Shown here: one piece after another, positions 23,767 through 32,873 of the stretch | Layout: each line of letters begins with the position of its first letter | Position numbering within the stretch: position 1 is the stretch's first letter | Origin: Intrasporangium_A sp039812505 | Lineage (GTDB): Bacteria; Actinomycetota; Actinomycetes; Actinomycetales; Dermatophilaceae | Assembly (NCBI RefSeq): GCF_039812505.1 | Contig: NZ_JBDIAQ010000001.1 | Coordinates: forward strand, 18,624 to 82,623 | DNA: 64,000 nt | Direction of reading: 5' to 3' | Translations under genes and position numbers: made by a program | Notes under the pieces: generated by a model | Databases searched by the model: none | Seen by the model: the letters and a program-made list of their open reading frames with translations, nothing else | Told to the model about the DNA's origin: nothing

Positions 23767-24244
23767 AGCCGGCGTCGAACCAGCCGGTCGTCAGCAGCGG
23801 CCGGTCCCCCCTCATCAGGACCAGGCGCACCAGCCCCAGCGGCACCCGGTCGACCACGAACCGGCCCCGCTCCAGGTCCACGGTCACCGAGGACGAGGCC
23901 GTCTCGAGCACGACCTGCCCGTCGGGCAGCACCCCGGGGTCGCTGCTGTCGGTGACCACGCCGACCGCCTGGGCGAAGTCGCCGCGCCGGGTCAGCTCGA
24001 CGTCGACGGACACGCTGCCGTGCTCGAAGAAGTGCACCCGCGAGGAGGCCAGCCCGGCCCGGAGCGCCTCCTCGGGTATCGGCGCGTCGAGCATCGTCAT
24101 GAGCTCGGCGTCGACCTGGCGCAGCAGGAAGGCCGCCTTGCCCAGCTCGACGACATGACGCGGCACCGGGTCGACGACCTGGATGATGGCGCGCAGCCGG
24201 TCGAGGACGGCCACGTCGTCTGGGTGCAGCTCGTGCTCAGCCAT
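23765..24244 (-). CDS. Small partner protein of the sigma factor (helical N-terminus plus beta-sandwich)
   Basis: 159 residues. About 8-55 are predicted helices (VLDRLRAIIQVVDPVPRHVVELGKAAF split by Pro). From about 70 on are alternating beta strands (SVSVDVELTR; GQVVLETASSSVTVDL; GRFVVDRVPLGLVRLVL) resembling carboxypeptidase regulatory-like or immunoglobulin-like sandwiches. Its ATG (24242-24244) shares one base with the sigma stop (TGATG), so the two are translationally coupled. By position it is a candidate anti-sigma factor or protease target. No membrane segment. It is not a recognised anti-sigma family, so the role is inference. Confidence 0.7.
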   Translation of the reverse strand: MAEHELHPDDVAVLDRLRAIIQVVDPVPRHVVELGKAAFLLRQVDAELMTMLDAPIPEEALRAGLASSRVHFFEHGSVSVDVELTRRGDFAQAVGVVTDSSDPGVLPDGQVVLETASSSVTVDLERGRFVVDRVPLGLVRLVLMRGDRPLLTTGWFDAG

Positions 24245-24828
24245 CACGATCTCCCCCCGGAGTCGAAGACGTAACCGGACTTGGCGACCAGCTCGCGCAG
24301 CGTGCGCAGGCAGCGCATCCGGGTCGGTCCGATCGAGCCGACCGGGATGCCGAGCGCCTCGGACACCGCGGTGTAGCTCGGCCGGTCGCAGGCCATGAGG
24401 ATGCGCAGCAGCTGCTGACAGCGCGGCGACAGCTGGGTGAAACATGACCAGAGCTGTGCGTCCCGCTCGTCGCCGAGCAGCGCGGCGTCGAGCCCGGCCG
24501 TGTCGACGTCGACCGCCCGCTCAGCGAGGTCCTCGTCGCGCACGAGGTGTTCGCGTCCGCGCCGGCGCAGCGCGGTGAGGGACTCGTAGCGCGCCGTGGT
24601 GGCCAGCCACCCGGCCAGCGCCTCCGGATGCTCGATCCGGTCGAGGTTGTCCAGCAGGCGCAGCCAGGTGTTCTGCACGACGTCGGCGGCGTCGGTCTGG
24701 CCGAGCCGGTGGGCGCGGGCGATGCCCCACAGCAGGGACGAGAAACGCTCCACGATGGCAGACCAAGCCGACTCGTCGCCGCGGGAGGCAGCGGCGAGCA
24801 GCTCCGTGAGACCGCTCTGTTCGCCCAT
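24244..24828 (-). CDS. Sigma-70 family (ECF-like) sigma factor
   Basis: 194 residues. Region 2 is about 20-90 (WSAIVERFSSLLWGIARAHRLGQTDAADVVQNTWLRLLDNL... ALAGWLATTARYESLTALRR). Region 4 is about 130-185 (PRCQQLLRILMACDRPSYTAVSEALGIPVGSIGPTRMRCLRTLREL). There is no region 1 or 3, as in ECF sigmas. The start is ATG 24828 (MGEQ), with AGAAGGGG six bases upstream; an ATG eight codons earlier has no ribosome site. It is coupled to the small beta-sandwich gene. Together with the CHAT and S8 proteases this suggests a proteolysis-controlled transcription response. Target promoters are unknown. Confidence 0.87.
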   Translation of the reverse strand: MGEQSGLTELLAAASRGDESAWSAIVERFSSLLWGIARAHRLGQTDAADVVQNTWLRLLDNLDRIEHPEALAGWLATTARYESLTALRRRGREHLVRDEDLAERAVDVDTAGLDAALLGDERDAQLWSCFTQLSPRCQQLLRILMACDRPSYTAVSEALGIPVGSIGPTRMRCLRTLRELVAKSGYVFDSGGRS

Positions 24829-24983
24829 GCCTGGCCCCTTCTCAGGTTGCACAGTCTAGAACTCACCCTTTACAGACGCGCGGCCGGCCCGCCAGATACG
24901 TGCCCGGCCCGACGCCGGCCACGCGGGCCACCGACCGTACCGCGGAGACGGTCGCGCGCCCACTCACCGCCGGGCCCGGTGGG

Positions 24984-26456
24984 TCAGTGCGGCCGGGCGG
25001 CCCACCAGGCCAGCAGCCGCTCGCGGGCGGCGTCCTTGCCGAGCGGCCCCTCGTCGAGCCGGACCGCGAGCAGGTAGGCGTAGGCCTGCCCGAGCACCGG
25101 GCCCGGCTCGATCCCCAGGGCCGCGGCGATCTCGTTGCCGTCGAGCTCGGGCCGCACCCGCGACAGCTCCTCCTGGGCGACGAGCCGCTCGATCCGCGCC
25201 TCGAGGTCGTCGTAGGACGCCGCGAGGCGCTGGGCCTTGCGGACGTTGCGGGTGGTGCAGTCCGAGCGGGTCAGCCGGTGCAGCCGGGCCAGCAGCGGCC
25301 CGGCGTCGGTGACGTAGCGGCGCACCGCCGAGTCGGTCCACTGCCCGCCGCCGTAGCCGTGGAAGCGCAGGTGCAGCTCGACGAGCCGGGCGACCTGGCC
25401 GACCGTGGACTTGTCGTAGCGCAGCGCCTTGAGCCGCTTGGCCGCCAGCTTGGCGCCGACGACCTCGTGGTGGTGGAACGACACGCCGCCACCCGGCTCG
25501 AACCGGCGCGTCGCCGGCTTGCCGATGTCGTGCAGCAGCGCGGCGAGCCGGAGCACGAGGTCGGGACCGGGGACCGACTCAGGCGGGCCGTCGGGGGGGC
25601 CCTCGAGCGCGATCGCCTGCTCGAGCACGGTCAGCGAGTGCTGGTAGACGTCCTTGTGCCGGTGGTGCTCGTCGACCTCGAGGCGCAGCGCGGGCAGCTC
25701 CGGCAGGAAGACGTCGGCCAGGCCGGTGTCGACCAGCAGCGTCAGGCCCGCCCGCGGGTCCCGCGCGAGCAGGAGCTTGCCGAACTCGTCTCGGATCCGC
25801 TCGGCCGAGACGATCTGCAGGGAGCCGGCCTGTGCGGTCATGGCCCGGCGCACCTCGGGGGCGACGGTGAAGCCCAGCTGCGCCACGAACCGGGCCGCGC
25901 GCAGCATCCGCAGCGGGTCGTCGGCGAAGGACTCCTCCGGCGCGGCCGGGGTACGCAGCCGGCGCGCCGCGAGGTCACCCAGGCCCCCGTGCCGGTCGAC
26001 GAACCCGAGGGAGGGCAGCCGGATCGCCATCGCGTTGACCGTGAAGTCGCGACGCCCGAGGTCGGCCTCGATCGAGTCGCCGAACATCACGTCGGGCTTG
26101 CGCGAGGCCCGGTCGTAGGTGTCGGCGCGGTAGGTGGTGACCTCGAGCGTCCGCGCGCCCTTGCGCAGCCCGATCGTGCCGAACTCGCGACCGATCTCCC
26201 ACCGCGCGTCGGACCACCCCTCGACCGCGGCGAGGATCTGCTCCGGCCGCGCGTCCGTGGTGAAGTCGAGGTCGGGCGAGCTGCGCCCGAGGAACGCGTC
26301 GCGCACCGGCCCGCCGACCAGGGCGAGCTCGTGCCCGGCCGCCGCGAACCGGTCCCCGAGCTCGGTCAGCAGCGGCAGCACGGGAGCGAGCCGGGCGACG
26401 GCCCCCTGCAACAACGTGGCCGGGGCGGGTGCCGTGGGGGTGCGGTGGTCGGACAC
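24984..26456 (-). CDS. pcnA: CCA tRNA nucleotidyltransferase
   Basis: 490 residues. The nucleotidyltransferase head has LVGGPVRDAFLG and the catalytic DLDFTTDA; RRDFTVNAMAI and DDPLRMLRAARF are the neck nucleotide-recognition motifs. An HD domain (LLHDIGKP, HHHEVVGAK) follows, as in the actinobacterial class that also carries phosphohydrolase motifs. It adds or repairs the 3' CCA of tRNAs; the tRNA-Ala in this window does lack an encoded CCA. GTG start at 26454-26456, divergent to the Nudix gene, the same arrangement as mycobacterial pcnA/mutT4. Confidence 0.95.
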   Translation of the reverse strand: MSDHRTPTAPAPATLLQGAVARLAPVLPLLTELGDRFAAAGHELALVGGPVRDAFLGRSSPDLDFTTDARPEQILAAVEGWSDARWEIGREFGTIGLRKGARTLEVTTYRADTYDRASRKPDVMFGDSIEADLGRRDFTVNAMAIRLPSLGFVDRHGGLGDLAARRLRTPAAPEESFADDPLRMLRAARFVAQLGFTVAPEVRRAMTAQAGSLQIVSAERIRDEFGKLLLARDPRAGLTLLVDTGLADVFLPELPALRLEVDEHHRHKDVYQHSLTVLEQAIALEGPPDGPPESVPGPDLVLRLAALLHDIGKPATRRFEPGGGVSFHHHEVVGAKLAAKRLKALRYDKSTVGQVARLVELHLRFHGYGGGQWTDSAVRRYVTDAGPLLARLHRLTRSDCTTRNVRKAQRLAASYDDLEARIERLVAQEELSRVRPELDGNEIAAALGIEPGPVLGQAYAYLLAVRLDEGPLGKDAARERLLAWWAARPH

Positions 26457-26566
26457 GCCCTTCAGCCTAGGTGAGCGGCATCCGTCGGTATGCCGCCCAC
26501 CGCGGCGCGCGGCGACGTGCCGCGCGGCTGGGCGTCCCTCGAAGGAGCGCTGGCTAGGGTGGCGAT

Positions 26567-27052
26567 GTGACCGCCCTGCCCAAGCCGCTGCCGACCCCCG
26601 GCCGGCGGCTGCCCGCGGTCGAGGAGCGCTCGGCCGGGGGGATCGCGGTCGCGATCTGCGACGGGTGCGCCTACCTGCCGATCATCGCGCGCCGCAACCG
26701 GGCCGGGCGCATCGAGTGGTGCCTGCCCAAGGGGCACGTCGAACCGGGCGAGACCCTGGTCGAGACCGCGGTCCGCGAGGTGGCCGAGGAGACCGGCATC
26801 CGGGGGCGGGTGCTGGTCGAGCTGGGGATGATCGACTACTGGTTCGCCACCTCGACCAAGCGGGTGCACAAGTACGTCCATCACTACCTGCTGGAGGCGG
26901 TGGGCGGCGAGATCACCGTCGAGAACGACCCGGACCGGGAGGCCATCGACGCCGTGTGGGCGCGGCTCGACGAGGTGCACCGGCGCCTCACCTTCCCCAA
27001 CGAGCGGCGCATCGCGCAGGCGGCCTGGCACCGGCTGGCGGGCGACGGGTGA
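26567..27052 (+). CDS. Nudix hydrolase (MutT4-like)
   Basis: 161 residues. The Nudix box reads GHVEPGETLVETAVREVAEETGI, matching GX5EX7REUXEEXGU in full. The central region WCLPKGHVE and the WFATSTKRVHKYVHHYL segment match the Rv3908 (MutT4) group. Substrate is probably a nucleoside diphosphate derivative, unproven. GTG start. Its TGA overlaps the GTG of the DUF6049 gene (27049-27052), so this begins a long rightward operon continuing through the pseudokinase and probably trxB-trxA. Confidence 0.9.
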   Translation: MTALPKPLPTPGRRLPAVEERSAGGIAVAICDGCAYLPIIARRNRAGRIEWCLPKGHVEPGETLVETAVREVAEETGIRGRVLVELGMIDYWFATSTKRVHKYVHHYLLEAVGGEITVENDPDREAIDAVWARLDEVHRRLTFPNERRIAQAAWHRLAGDG

Positions 27053-29385
27053 GCCGATGGCGGCGGGTCCCGGCGGGGCTCGGGGCCGCGCTCCTGCTCC
27101 TGCTCACCACGGTCGGCGGCGTCGCCGGGGCGGTGCCGCTGCCCGAGCGGGCCGCCCGGGCAGCGCGCGCGACGGCAGGACACGTCCCGGACGCCGCAGG
27201 CCGACCGGACGGCCCGGACCCTCACGTGACGCCCGGGCCGGACCGGGCCCTGGTGACCGTCACCGACGTCAGCCCCTTCGTGACCGGGCCCGGCACGACC
27301 GTGACCATCACCGGCACCGTCACCGCCCCCCGCGACCGGGCGCTACGCGGCGCGCGGCTCCGGGTCGTGCGCGGACCGTCCGGCCTGACCCGCCACGACG
27401 CCGTCGCGGCCTGGGCGAGGCAGACCGGCCCGGCGCGCGGGTCGACCGTGGCCCGGGCCGGACTGCCCACGGTCGAGGCCGCCGGGAGCACCGGGTTCAG
27501 CGTGCAGGTCCCTTCCGGCCGGGTCGGTTCCAGCCTGCCCTTCGCCGCCATCCCGATCTCGATCGAGGTGGTCCCGCGCGAGGCGGGCGGACCCGTCGGG
27601 GTGTTGCGCACCTTCCTGGCCTGGCAGGCGCGCAAGGAGTACGTCCCGCTCGAGATCGCCACCGTCCTGCCGGTCACGCTCCCGCCCGACCCGGCCCTCT
27701 TCTCGGGCCCGGAGGATGCCCGAATCCGGGCCTGGCGCGCGGCGATCGGCCCGGGCTCCCGCGTGCGCGACCTGCTCGACGGGTCCGCCGGGCACGAGGT
27801 CACCCTGGCCGTGGACCCGTCGGTCTTCGGGCCCAGCGCGGTGGGCGCCTCCGCGCCGACGGCGCCGACGCCCGGCCCCACCGGGAGCGAGCCCGCCACG
27901 ACCGGCCCGCCGGCGGACGGCTCGGCGCTGCCCACCGCGCCGGCCCCCGGCGCGGCGCCGCCGTCCACGCCCGGCAGCACGGCGGCGCCGACCCCGACCC
28001 CCGCACCGACCATCGCCGGCCGGGTCGTCGCCGGGCTCGGCGACGAGGTGGCCGAGGCGCTGAAGGACCGGACCGTCTGGGCGCTGCCGTACGCCGACGC
28101 CGACCTCGCGGCCGCCGCGGCCATCGACCCGTCGAACGCGATCATCCGCGGGTTGGTCGACCGGTCCGCGATCGTCGGCAGCCGGCTCGGCCGACCGGTC
28201 CGGGCAGACGTCGTCCTGCCCGCCGACGGGCTGGCCCCCCCGGCACGCGAGCAGGCGCTGCTGACGCTGCTACAGGGCACCCGGGTCGGTCGCCCGGCCG
28301 GGATCGTGGTCAACAGCGCGGCGATCAGCAGGACGGCGGCATACACCCCCTCGGCGCGCCGCGTCAGCGCGGCCGGCACGCGACTGCTCGGCTGGGACCC
28401 GACCCTGTCGGCCCTGCTGCCGGCCGGTCCGGACGCGGGGGTGGCGGCGCGCCAGCGGTTCCTGGCCGAGACGCTCGCGCTGCTGTGGGAGCGGCCCGGG
28501 ACCGAACGCTCGGTCCTCGTGCTCGGCGCCCGCACGCTGAACCCCGACCCGGTTGGCCTGGGCGACCTGCTCGACGCCATCGACGCCGCGCCGTGGCTCA
28601 TCCCGGTCCGGGCCGACACCCTCCTGGTCGACTCGGGATCCGACGTGGCCACCCGCGTCGAGACACCCGCCGGGCCGGTCGCCCCGGCCGCGCCGAAGCC
28701 GACCCTGACCGGGCCGCGCCTGCAGCGGATGGCCACCGAGCGCGACACCCTGCACGAGGTGGCCACGGTGCTGCGCGACGGCCCGAGCTTCGAGGCCGCC
28801 TACCAAGAGGTCCTCGACGAGCTCGCGAGCACCCGGTGGCGGTGGGACCGCGCGGGCTGGACCCGGCTCGAGGCGTCGGTCACGGCCGACGTGAAGGCGG
28901 CCACGAGCGCCATCCGGGTCGTGCCCCGCAGCTTCAACTTCCTGGCCGAGCAGGGCACCCTGACCCTCACCGTGGAGAACGGCCTCGGCTACGCGGTCGC
29001 CGACATCCGGCTCGTGCTGACCCCGACGAACCCACGGATGCAGATCATCGCGCAACCGGGCCCGATCCGGATCGGCGCCGCGTCGAAGACGAGCGTCAAG
29101 GTGGCGGTCCGCGCGGTCGCGGCTGGACAGGCCGACATCCGGGCCGCGCTCACCACGGCCGACGGCACCCCGATCGGCCGGCCCGCCGTGATCCCGGTGA
29201 CGGCCAACCCGCTGGACCGCACCATCTACTGGGCCGTGGGCATCCTCGCGGCCCTGGTCCTGATCGCCGGTGTCGCGCGGTCGCTGCTGCGGGGGACCTC
29301 GCGCCTGGAGCAGATCGGCAACCCGCCCGATCCGGACACCGACTCGCACGGTCAGCAGCACGGCAGCCGCGGCCGGTCCACTTAG
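27049..29385 (+). CDS. DUF6049 family secreted/membrane-anchored protein
   Basis: 778 residues. A signal peptide (RWRRVPAGLGAALLLLLTT, cleavage near GAVPLP) leads a large extracellular region: beta-rich N-terminal part (VTDVSPFVTGPGTTVTITGTV), then a region rich in Pro/Thr/Ala around 265-320, then a further domain. It ends with one membrane helix (about 728-748) and a basic cytoplasmic tail. It corresponds to Rv3909, next to the MurJ-pseudokinase gene in other actinobacteria, and is thought to belong to the cell-wall machinery. The GTG start overlaps the Nudix stop. The molecular role is unknown. Confidence 0.85.
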   Translation: MSRWRRVPAGLGAALLLLLTTVGGVAGAVPLPERAARAARATAGHVPDAAGRPDGPDPHVTPGPDRALVTVTDVSPFVTGPGTTVTITGTVTAPRDRALRGARLRVVRGPSGLTRHDAVAAWARQTGPARGSTVARAGLPTVEAAGSTGFSVQVPSGRVGSSLPFAAIPISIEVVPREAGGPVGVLRTFLAWQARKEYVPLEIATVLPVTLPPDPALFSGPEDARIRAWRAAIGPGSRVRDLLDGSAGHEVTLAVDPSVFGPSAVGASAPTAPTPGPTGSEPATTGPPADGSALPTAPAPGAAPPSTPGSTAAPTPTPAPTIAGRVVAGLGDEVAEALKDRTVWALPYADADLAAAAAIDPSNAIIRGLVDRSAIVGSRLGRPVRADVVLPADGLAPPAREQALLTLLQGTRVGRPAGIVVNSAAISRTAAYTPSARRVSAAGTRLLGWDPTLSALLPAGPDAGVAARQRFLAETLALLWERPGTERSVLVLGARTLNPDPVGLGDLLDAIDAAPWLIPVRADTLLVDSGSDVATRVETPAGPVAPAAPKPTLTGPRLQRMATERDTLHEVATVLRDGPSFEAAYQEVLDELASTRWRWDRAGWTRLEASVTADVKAATSAIRVVPRSFNFLAEQGTLTLTVENGLGYAVADIRLVLTPTNPRMQIIAQPGPIRIGAASKTSVKVAVRAVAAGQADIRAALTTADGTPIGRPAVIPVTANPLDRTIYWAVGILAALVLIAGVARSLLRGTSRLEQIGNPPDPDTDSHGQQHGSRGRST

Positions 29386-29423
29386 GATGGACGCGACCAA
29401 GCCGAGGAAGGGGTGACGGGATC

Positions 29424-31202
29424 GTGCAGGGAGTCGGTCCGGGATCGGTCCTGGCAGGTCGGTATGCCGTCACCCTGCGCACCGCCGAAGGCCCGCACCA
29501 CGAGCGGTGGCGGGCCACCGACCAGACTCTGGAGCGCGACGTCGTCCTGGTGTGCTTCCCGAGCACCGCGTCGGTGACCGCGGCCACGCTCGACGCGGCC
29601 CGCCGGGCCGCCGGCCTGGAGGACCCGCGCCTGGTCCGGGTGCTCGACGTCGGCACCGACCAGGACGTGTCCTTCGTGGTCGAGGAGCCGCTGACCGGTT
29701 CGGTGACGCTCGCGCACCTGCTGGTGGGCGGCGGCCTGCTCGCCGACGAGGTGCGCCGGCTGGTCGGCGAGTCGGCGGTCGCGCTCGAGAAGGCCAGGCA
29801 CCGCGGGCTGCACCATCTGGCGCTGACCCCCGACTGCGTGCTGCGGATGCCCGACGGCGCCGTCAAGGTGCGCGGGCTGGCGACCGACGCCGCCCTGGCC
29901 GACCTCGACGGCGCGCCGGACGACCTCGCCTCCCGGGTCGACGCGGTTGGGCTGGTCCGGCTGACCTACGCGGGCCTGACCGGCCGCTGGCCCGCGGCGG
30001 CGCCCGAGCGTGTCCCGCCGGCCCCGCACGAGGGCCTCGAGCCGGCCCCGACGATCGTCGGCGGGCTGGCCGCTCCGTCCGAGATCGCCGTCGGGGTCCC
30101 GACCGACCTCGACCTGATCTGCCGTCAGACCCTGGCCGACGACGCCGGGCCGGCCTCGCCCGGCGACCTGGCCAACCAGCTCGCACCCTGGCCGCACGAG
30201 GCTCCCACGACCGACGGCGCAACGGCGATCGGGCTGCCCCGGCCGGTGGTCGCAACGAGCTCGACCCGCGTCCTGCCCGGGCTCGAGCCGGAGACCGAGG
30301 AGCATCGCGGGGCGCACCACCTGGCCACCGCGGGCGCCGCCGCGGCGGGGGCGGCCGCCGCGATCGGCGACCGGGTGGGCTCCTTCGCCCGGGCCGCGGC
30401 GGACAAGGCCGCCGCGCGCGCCGCCGAGCGCCGCGCGGCACACACCGAAGGGTTCGACGGCGAGGACGTCGCCCTGCACGACGCCCTCGAGGGCGGCGGC
30501 AACCAGCAGCTCGAGCCGCCCGTCCCGCTGCTGCGCCACCCGGTGCCGGAGGCACCGTCACGCACCCAGGCCCGGATCGCGCTGGCCATCGTCGGCGCGC
30601 TGGTCCTCGTCGCCCTGGTCATCGGGGTACAGAACGTCATGAAGATCGGTCGGCACGACGGGCCGGCCACCGCGCCGGCCGTGACGCCCTCGACGGCAGC
30701 CCGGCCGAGCCCGACCGCTTCGGCGACCTCGCCGAGCCCGAGCCCGACGAAGAGCGCGGCGGCGCGCACGCCGATCGAGATCACCGGCGGCACCGGCTTC
30801 GACCCGGAGGGTCACGAGGACCAGGGCGACGCCAAGGCGCGGCTCGCCTTCGACGGCGACCGCGACACGCAGTGGCAGTCGCGCTGGTTCGCCACCGACG
30901 ACTTCAACGGCAGCCGCGACGGCGTCGGGCTCGTGCTCGACCTCGACGAGCGGGCCAGGATCAGCCAGGTCGAGCTGGTCCTGCCGGCCGACCAGGACGT
31001 GACCGTGTATGCCGCCGACCGGGCGAGCCTGGCGGGCGCCCAGAAGATCGGCAAGGTCCGCGACAAGTCGGGCACGGTCAAGCTCACCGCGCCCGACGAC
31101 CTGAGACCGGCCTCCAAGGTCATCGTCTGGGTCACCAAGGCCGCGCCTGCCGAGGCCCCGAACCGCTTCCGCGCCCAGGTCTCCGAGGTCGTGGTGCGCT
31201 GA
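29424..31202 (+). CDS. Stand-alone membrane pseudokinase (MviN/MurJ C-terminal-type), no MurJ domain
   Basis: 592 residues. About 1-250 is a protein-kinase-like fold (VLAGRYAVTLRTAEGPHHERWRATD) lacking the active-site Lys (DVVLVCFP), with LTPDCVLRMPDG in place of HRD and no DFG, so it is catalytically dead. A disordered linker, a helix at about 385-404, a Ser/Pro/Thr stretch and an extracellular beta-sandwich (about 440-592) follow. In mycobacteria this assembly is the C-terminal half of MviN, whose phosphorylated pseudokinase recruits FhaA. Here the fourteen-helix MurJ half is missing; only 38 bases separate the gene from DUF6049. GTG start with GAGGAAGGGG upstream. Confidence 0.85.
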   Translation: MQGVGPGSVLAGRYAVTLRTAEGPHHERWRATDQTLERDVVLVCFPSTASVTAATLDAARRAAGLEDPRLVRVLDVGTDQDVSFVVEEPLTGSVTLAHLLVGGGLLADEVRRLVGESAVALEKARHRGLHHLALTPDCVLRMPDGAVKVRGLATDAALADLDGAPDDLASRVDAVGLVRLTYAGLTGRWPAAAPERVPPAPHEGLEPAPTIVGGLAAPSEIAVGVPTDLDLICRQTLADDAGPASPGDLANQLAPWPHEAPTTDGATAIGLPRPVVATSSTRVLPGLEPETEEHRGAHHLATAGAAAAGAAAAIGDRVGSFARAAADKAAARAAERRAAHTEGFDGEDVALHDALEGGGNQQLEPPVPLLRHPVPEAPSRTQARIALAIVGALVLVALVIGVQNVMKIGRHDGPATAPAVTPSTAARPSPTASATSPSPSPTKSAAARTPIEITGGTGFDPEGHEDQGDAKARLAFDGDRDTQWQSRWFATDDFNGSRDGVGLVLDLDERARISQVELVLPADQDVTVYAADRASLAGAQKIGKVRDKSGTVKLTAPDDLRPASKVIVWVTKAAPAEAPNRFRAQVSEVVVR

Positions 31203-31310
31203 CCGCGGCGTCCCGCTCCGGGAACAAGCGCCCCGTAGGATCGGTTGAGCCGTACAGGTCCGGGGCAGCGGCCCCGCGGTCGACCGATCCGCAACGAATC
31301 TGGGAGAACC

Positions 31311-32342
31311 ATGTCCGACGTCCGCAACGTCATCATCGTCGGTTCGGGCCCGGCCGGGTACACGGCCGCGATCTACGCCGCCCGCGCCAACCTGCACCCC
31401 GTGGTCGTCGAGGGCGCCGTGACGGCCGGTGGCGCACTGATGAACACCACGGAGGTCGAGAACTTCCCCGGCTTCCCCGACGGGATCATGGGCCCGGACC
31501 TGATGGACCAGATGCGCGCCCAGGCCGCCCGGTTCGGCGCCGAGCTGGTCACCGACGACGTCGTCGAGGTCTCGCTCGAGGGCGAGCTCAAGACCGTCAC
31601 CACCGGCTCGGGCAGCACCTATACGGCTCGCGCGGTCATCCTCGCGATGGGCTCGGCCTACCGCGAGCTCGGCCTGCCCAACGAGAAGGAGCTGTCCGGG
31701 CACGGGGTCTCCTGGTGCGCCACCTGCGACGGGTTCTTCTTCCGCGACCAGGACATCGCCGTCGTCGGCGGGGGCGACTCGGCGATCGAGGAGGCCACCT
31801 TCCTGACCAAGTTCGCCCGGTCCGTGACGATCGTCCACCGCCGCGACGAGCTGCGCGCCAGCAAGATCATGGCCGACCGGGCCTTCGCCAACGACCGCAT
31901 CGGCTTCGCCTGGAACAGCACGGTCAGCGCGATCCATGGCGACGGCAAGCTCACCGGCGTGACCCTCACCGACACCACGACCGGCCAGACCCGCGAGCTG
32001 GCCGTGACGGGCCTGTTCGTCGCCATCGGCCACGACCCGCGCAGCGAGCTCGTCAAGGGCGCGGTCGAGCTGGGCCAGGGCGGCTACGTCATGGTCGACG
32101 GACGCTCCACCCGCACCAACCTCGCCGGGGTGTTCGCCTGCGGCGACCTCGTCGACCACACCTACCGTCAGGCCGTGACCGCCGCCGGCACCGGCTGTGC
32201 CGCTGCCCTGGACGCCGAGCACTACCTGTCCGGCCTGCCCGACGCCGGGCGGCCGGCCGCAGCACCGGCCCTCGTCATCGAGGGCGCGAGCCCCGCGGCA
32301 GCCGCCGTCCCGGCCACAGCCGGTGCGACGGGCCGGCACTGA
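31311..32342 (+). CDS. trxB: Thioredoxin reductase
   Basis: 343 residues. FAD site GSGPAGYTAAIYAARA, redox-active CATC at 136-139 (SWCATCDGFFF), NADPH site GGGDSAIEEATFL and the C-terminal FAD contact FACGDLVDHTYRQAVTAAGTG. It reduces TrxA with NADPH. The C-terminus is about 25 residues longer than E. coli TrxB, an Ala/Pro-rich tail common in actinobacteria. ATG 31311 follows GGGAGA. It lies 108 bases after the pseudokinase; the sigM/anti-sigma pair found here in mycobacteria is absent. Confidence 0.97.
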   Translation: MSDVRNVIIVGSGPAGYTAAIYAARANLHPVVVEGAVTAGGALMNTTEVENFPGFPDGIMGPDLMDQMRAQAARFGAELVTDDVVEVSLEGELKTVTTGSGSTYTARAVILAMGSAYRELGLPNEKELSGHGVSWCATCDGFFFRDQDIAVVGGGDSAIEEATFLTKFARSVTIVHRRDELRASKIMADRAFANDRIGFAWNSTVSAIHGDGKLTGVTLTDTTTGQTRELAVTGLFVAIGHDPRSELVKGAVELGQGGYVMVDGRSTRTNLAGVFACGDLVDHTYRQAVTAAGTGCAAALDAEHYLSGLPDAGRPAAAPALVIEGASPAAAAVPATAGATGRH

Positions 32343-32379
32343 CCCGAGCAACCCGCCCCGTCCGCGCGCCCGCTGCCCA

Positions 32380-32405
32380 GCGGCATACGAGCTCGGCGGC
32401 ATACG
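32380..32405 (+). repeat. Tandem pair of the GCGGCATAC word before trxA
   Basis: GCGGCATACG occurs at 32380-32389 and again at 32396-32405, 16 bases apart, immediately upstream of the trxA ribosome-binding site AAAGGAACGAG. This is the only place where two copies stand side by side. Confidence 0.8.
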
Positions 32406-32416
32406 AAAGGAACGAG

Positions 32417-32740
<324 letters not shown>

Positions 32741-32873
32741 GCCGGGCTCCCCGGCAGCTCACAGCCGCCGCTCAGCCCGACCGAACGGTTCGGGTACTAG
32801 GCTGCACCACGGCCCCGAACCAGAGCGCGCCGCACGCCGCGGCACCGCCCGAGGCGCGGCGGAAGGAGTCCGA

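Noticed and set aside
19487..24828. Reading the S8/CHAT/sigma module as a type III-E CRISPR (Craspase) locus
   Set aside because: No Cas7-11 effector, repeat array or other cas gene is present. Only the TPR-CHAT plus sigma logic is shared, so it is reported as an independent module.
26461..26520. Extra copy of the recurring word, AGCGGCATCC at 26474
   Set aside because: It differs from the core at the TAC position (ATCC instead of ATAC), so it was not counted; the adjacent GGTATGCCGC at 26487 is exact and was counted.
32741..32873. Small gene or riboswitch between trxA and cwlM
   Set aside because: Only promoter-like sequence and the cwlM ribosome site GGAAGGAG are seen; no start-stop frame with a ribosome site and no conserved RNA fold recognised.
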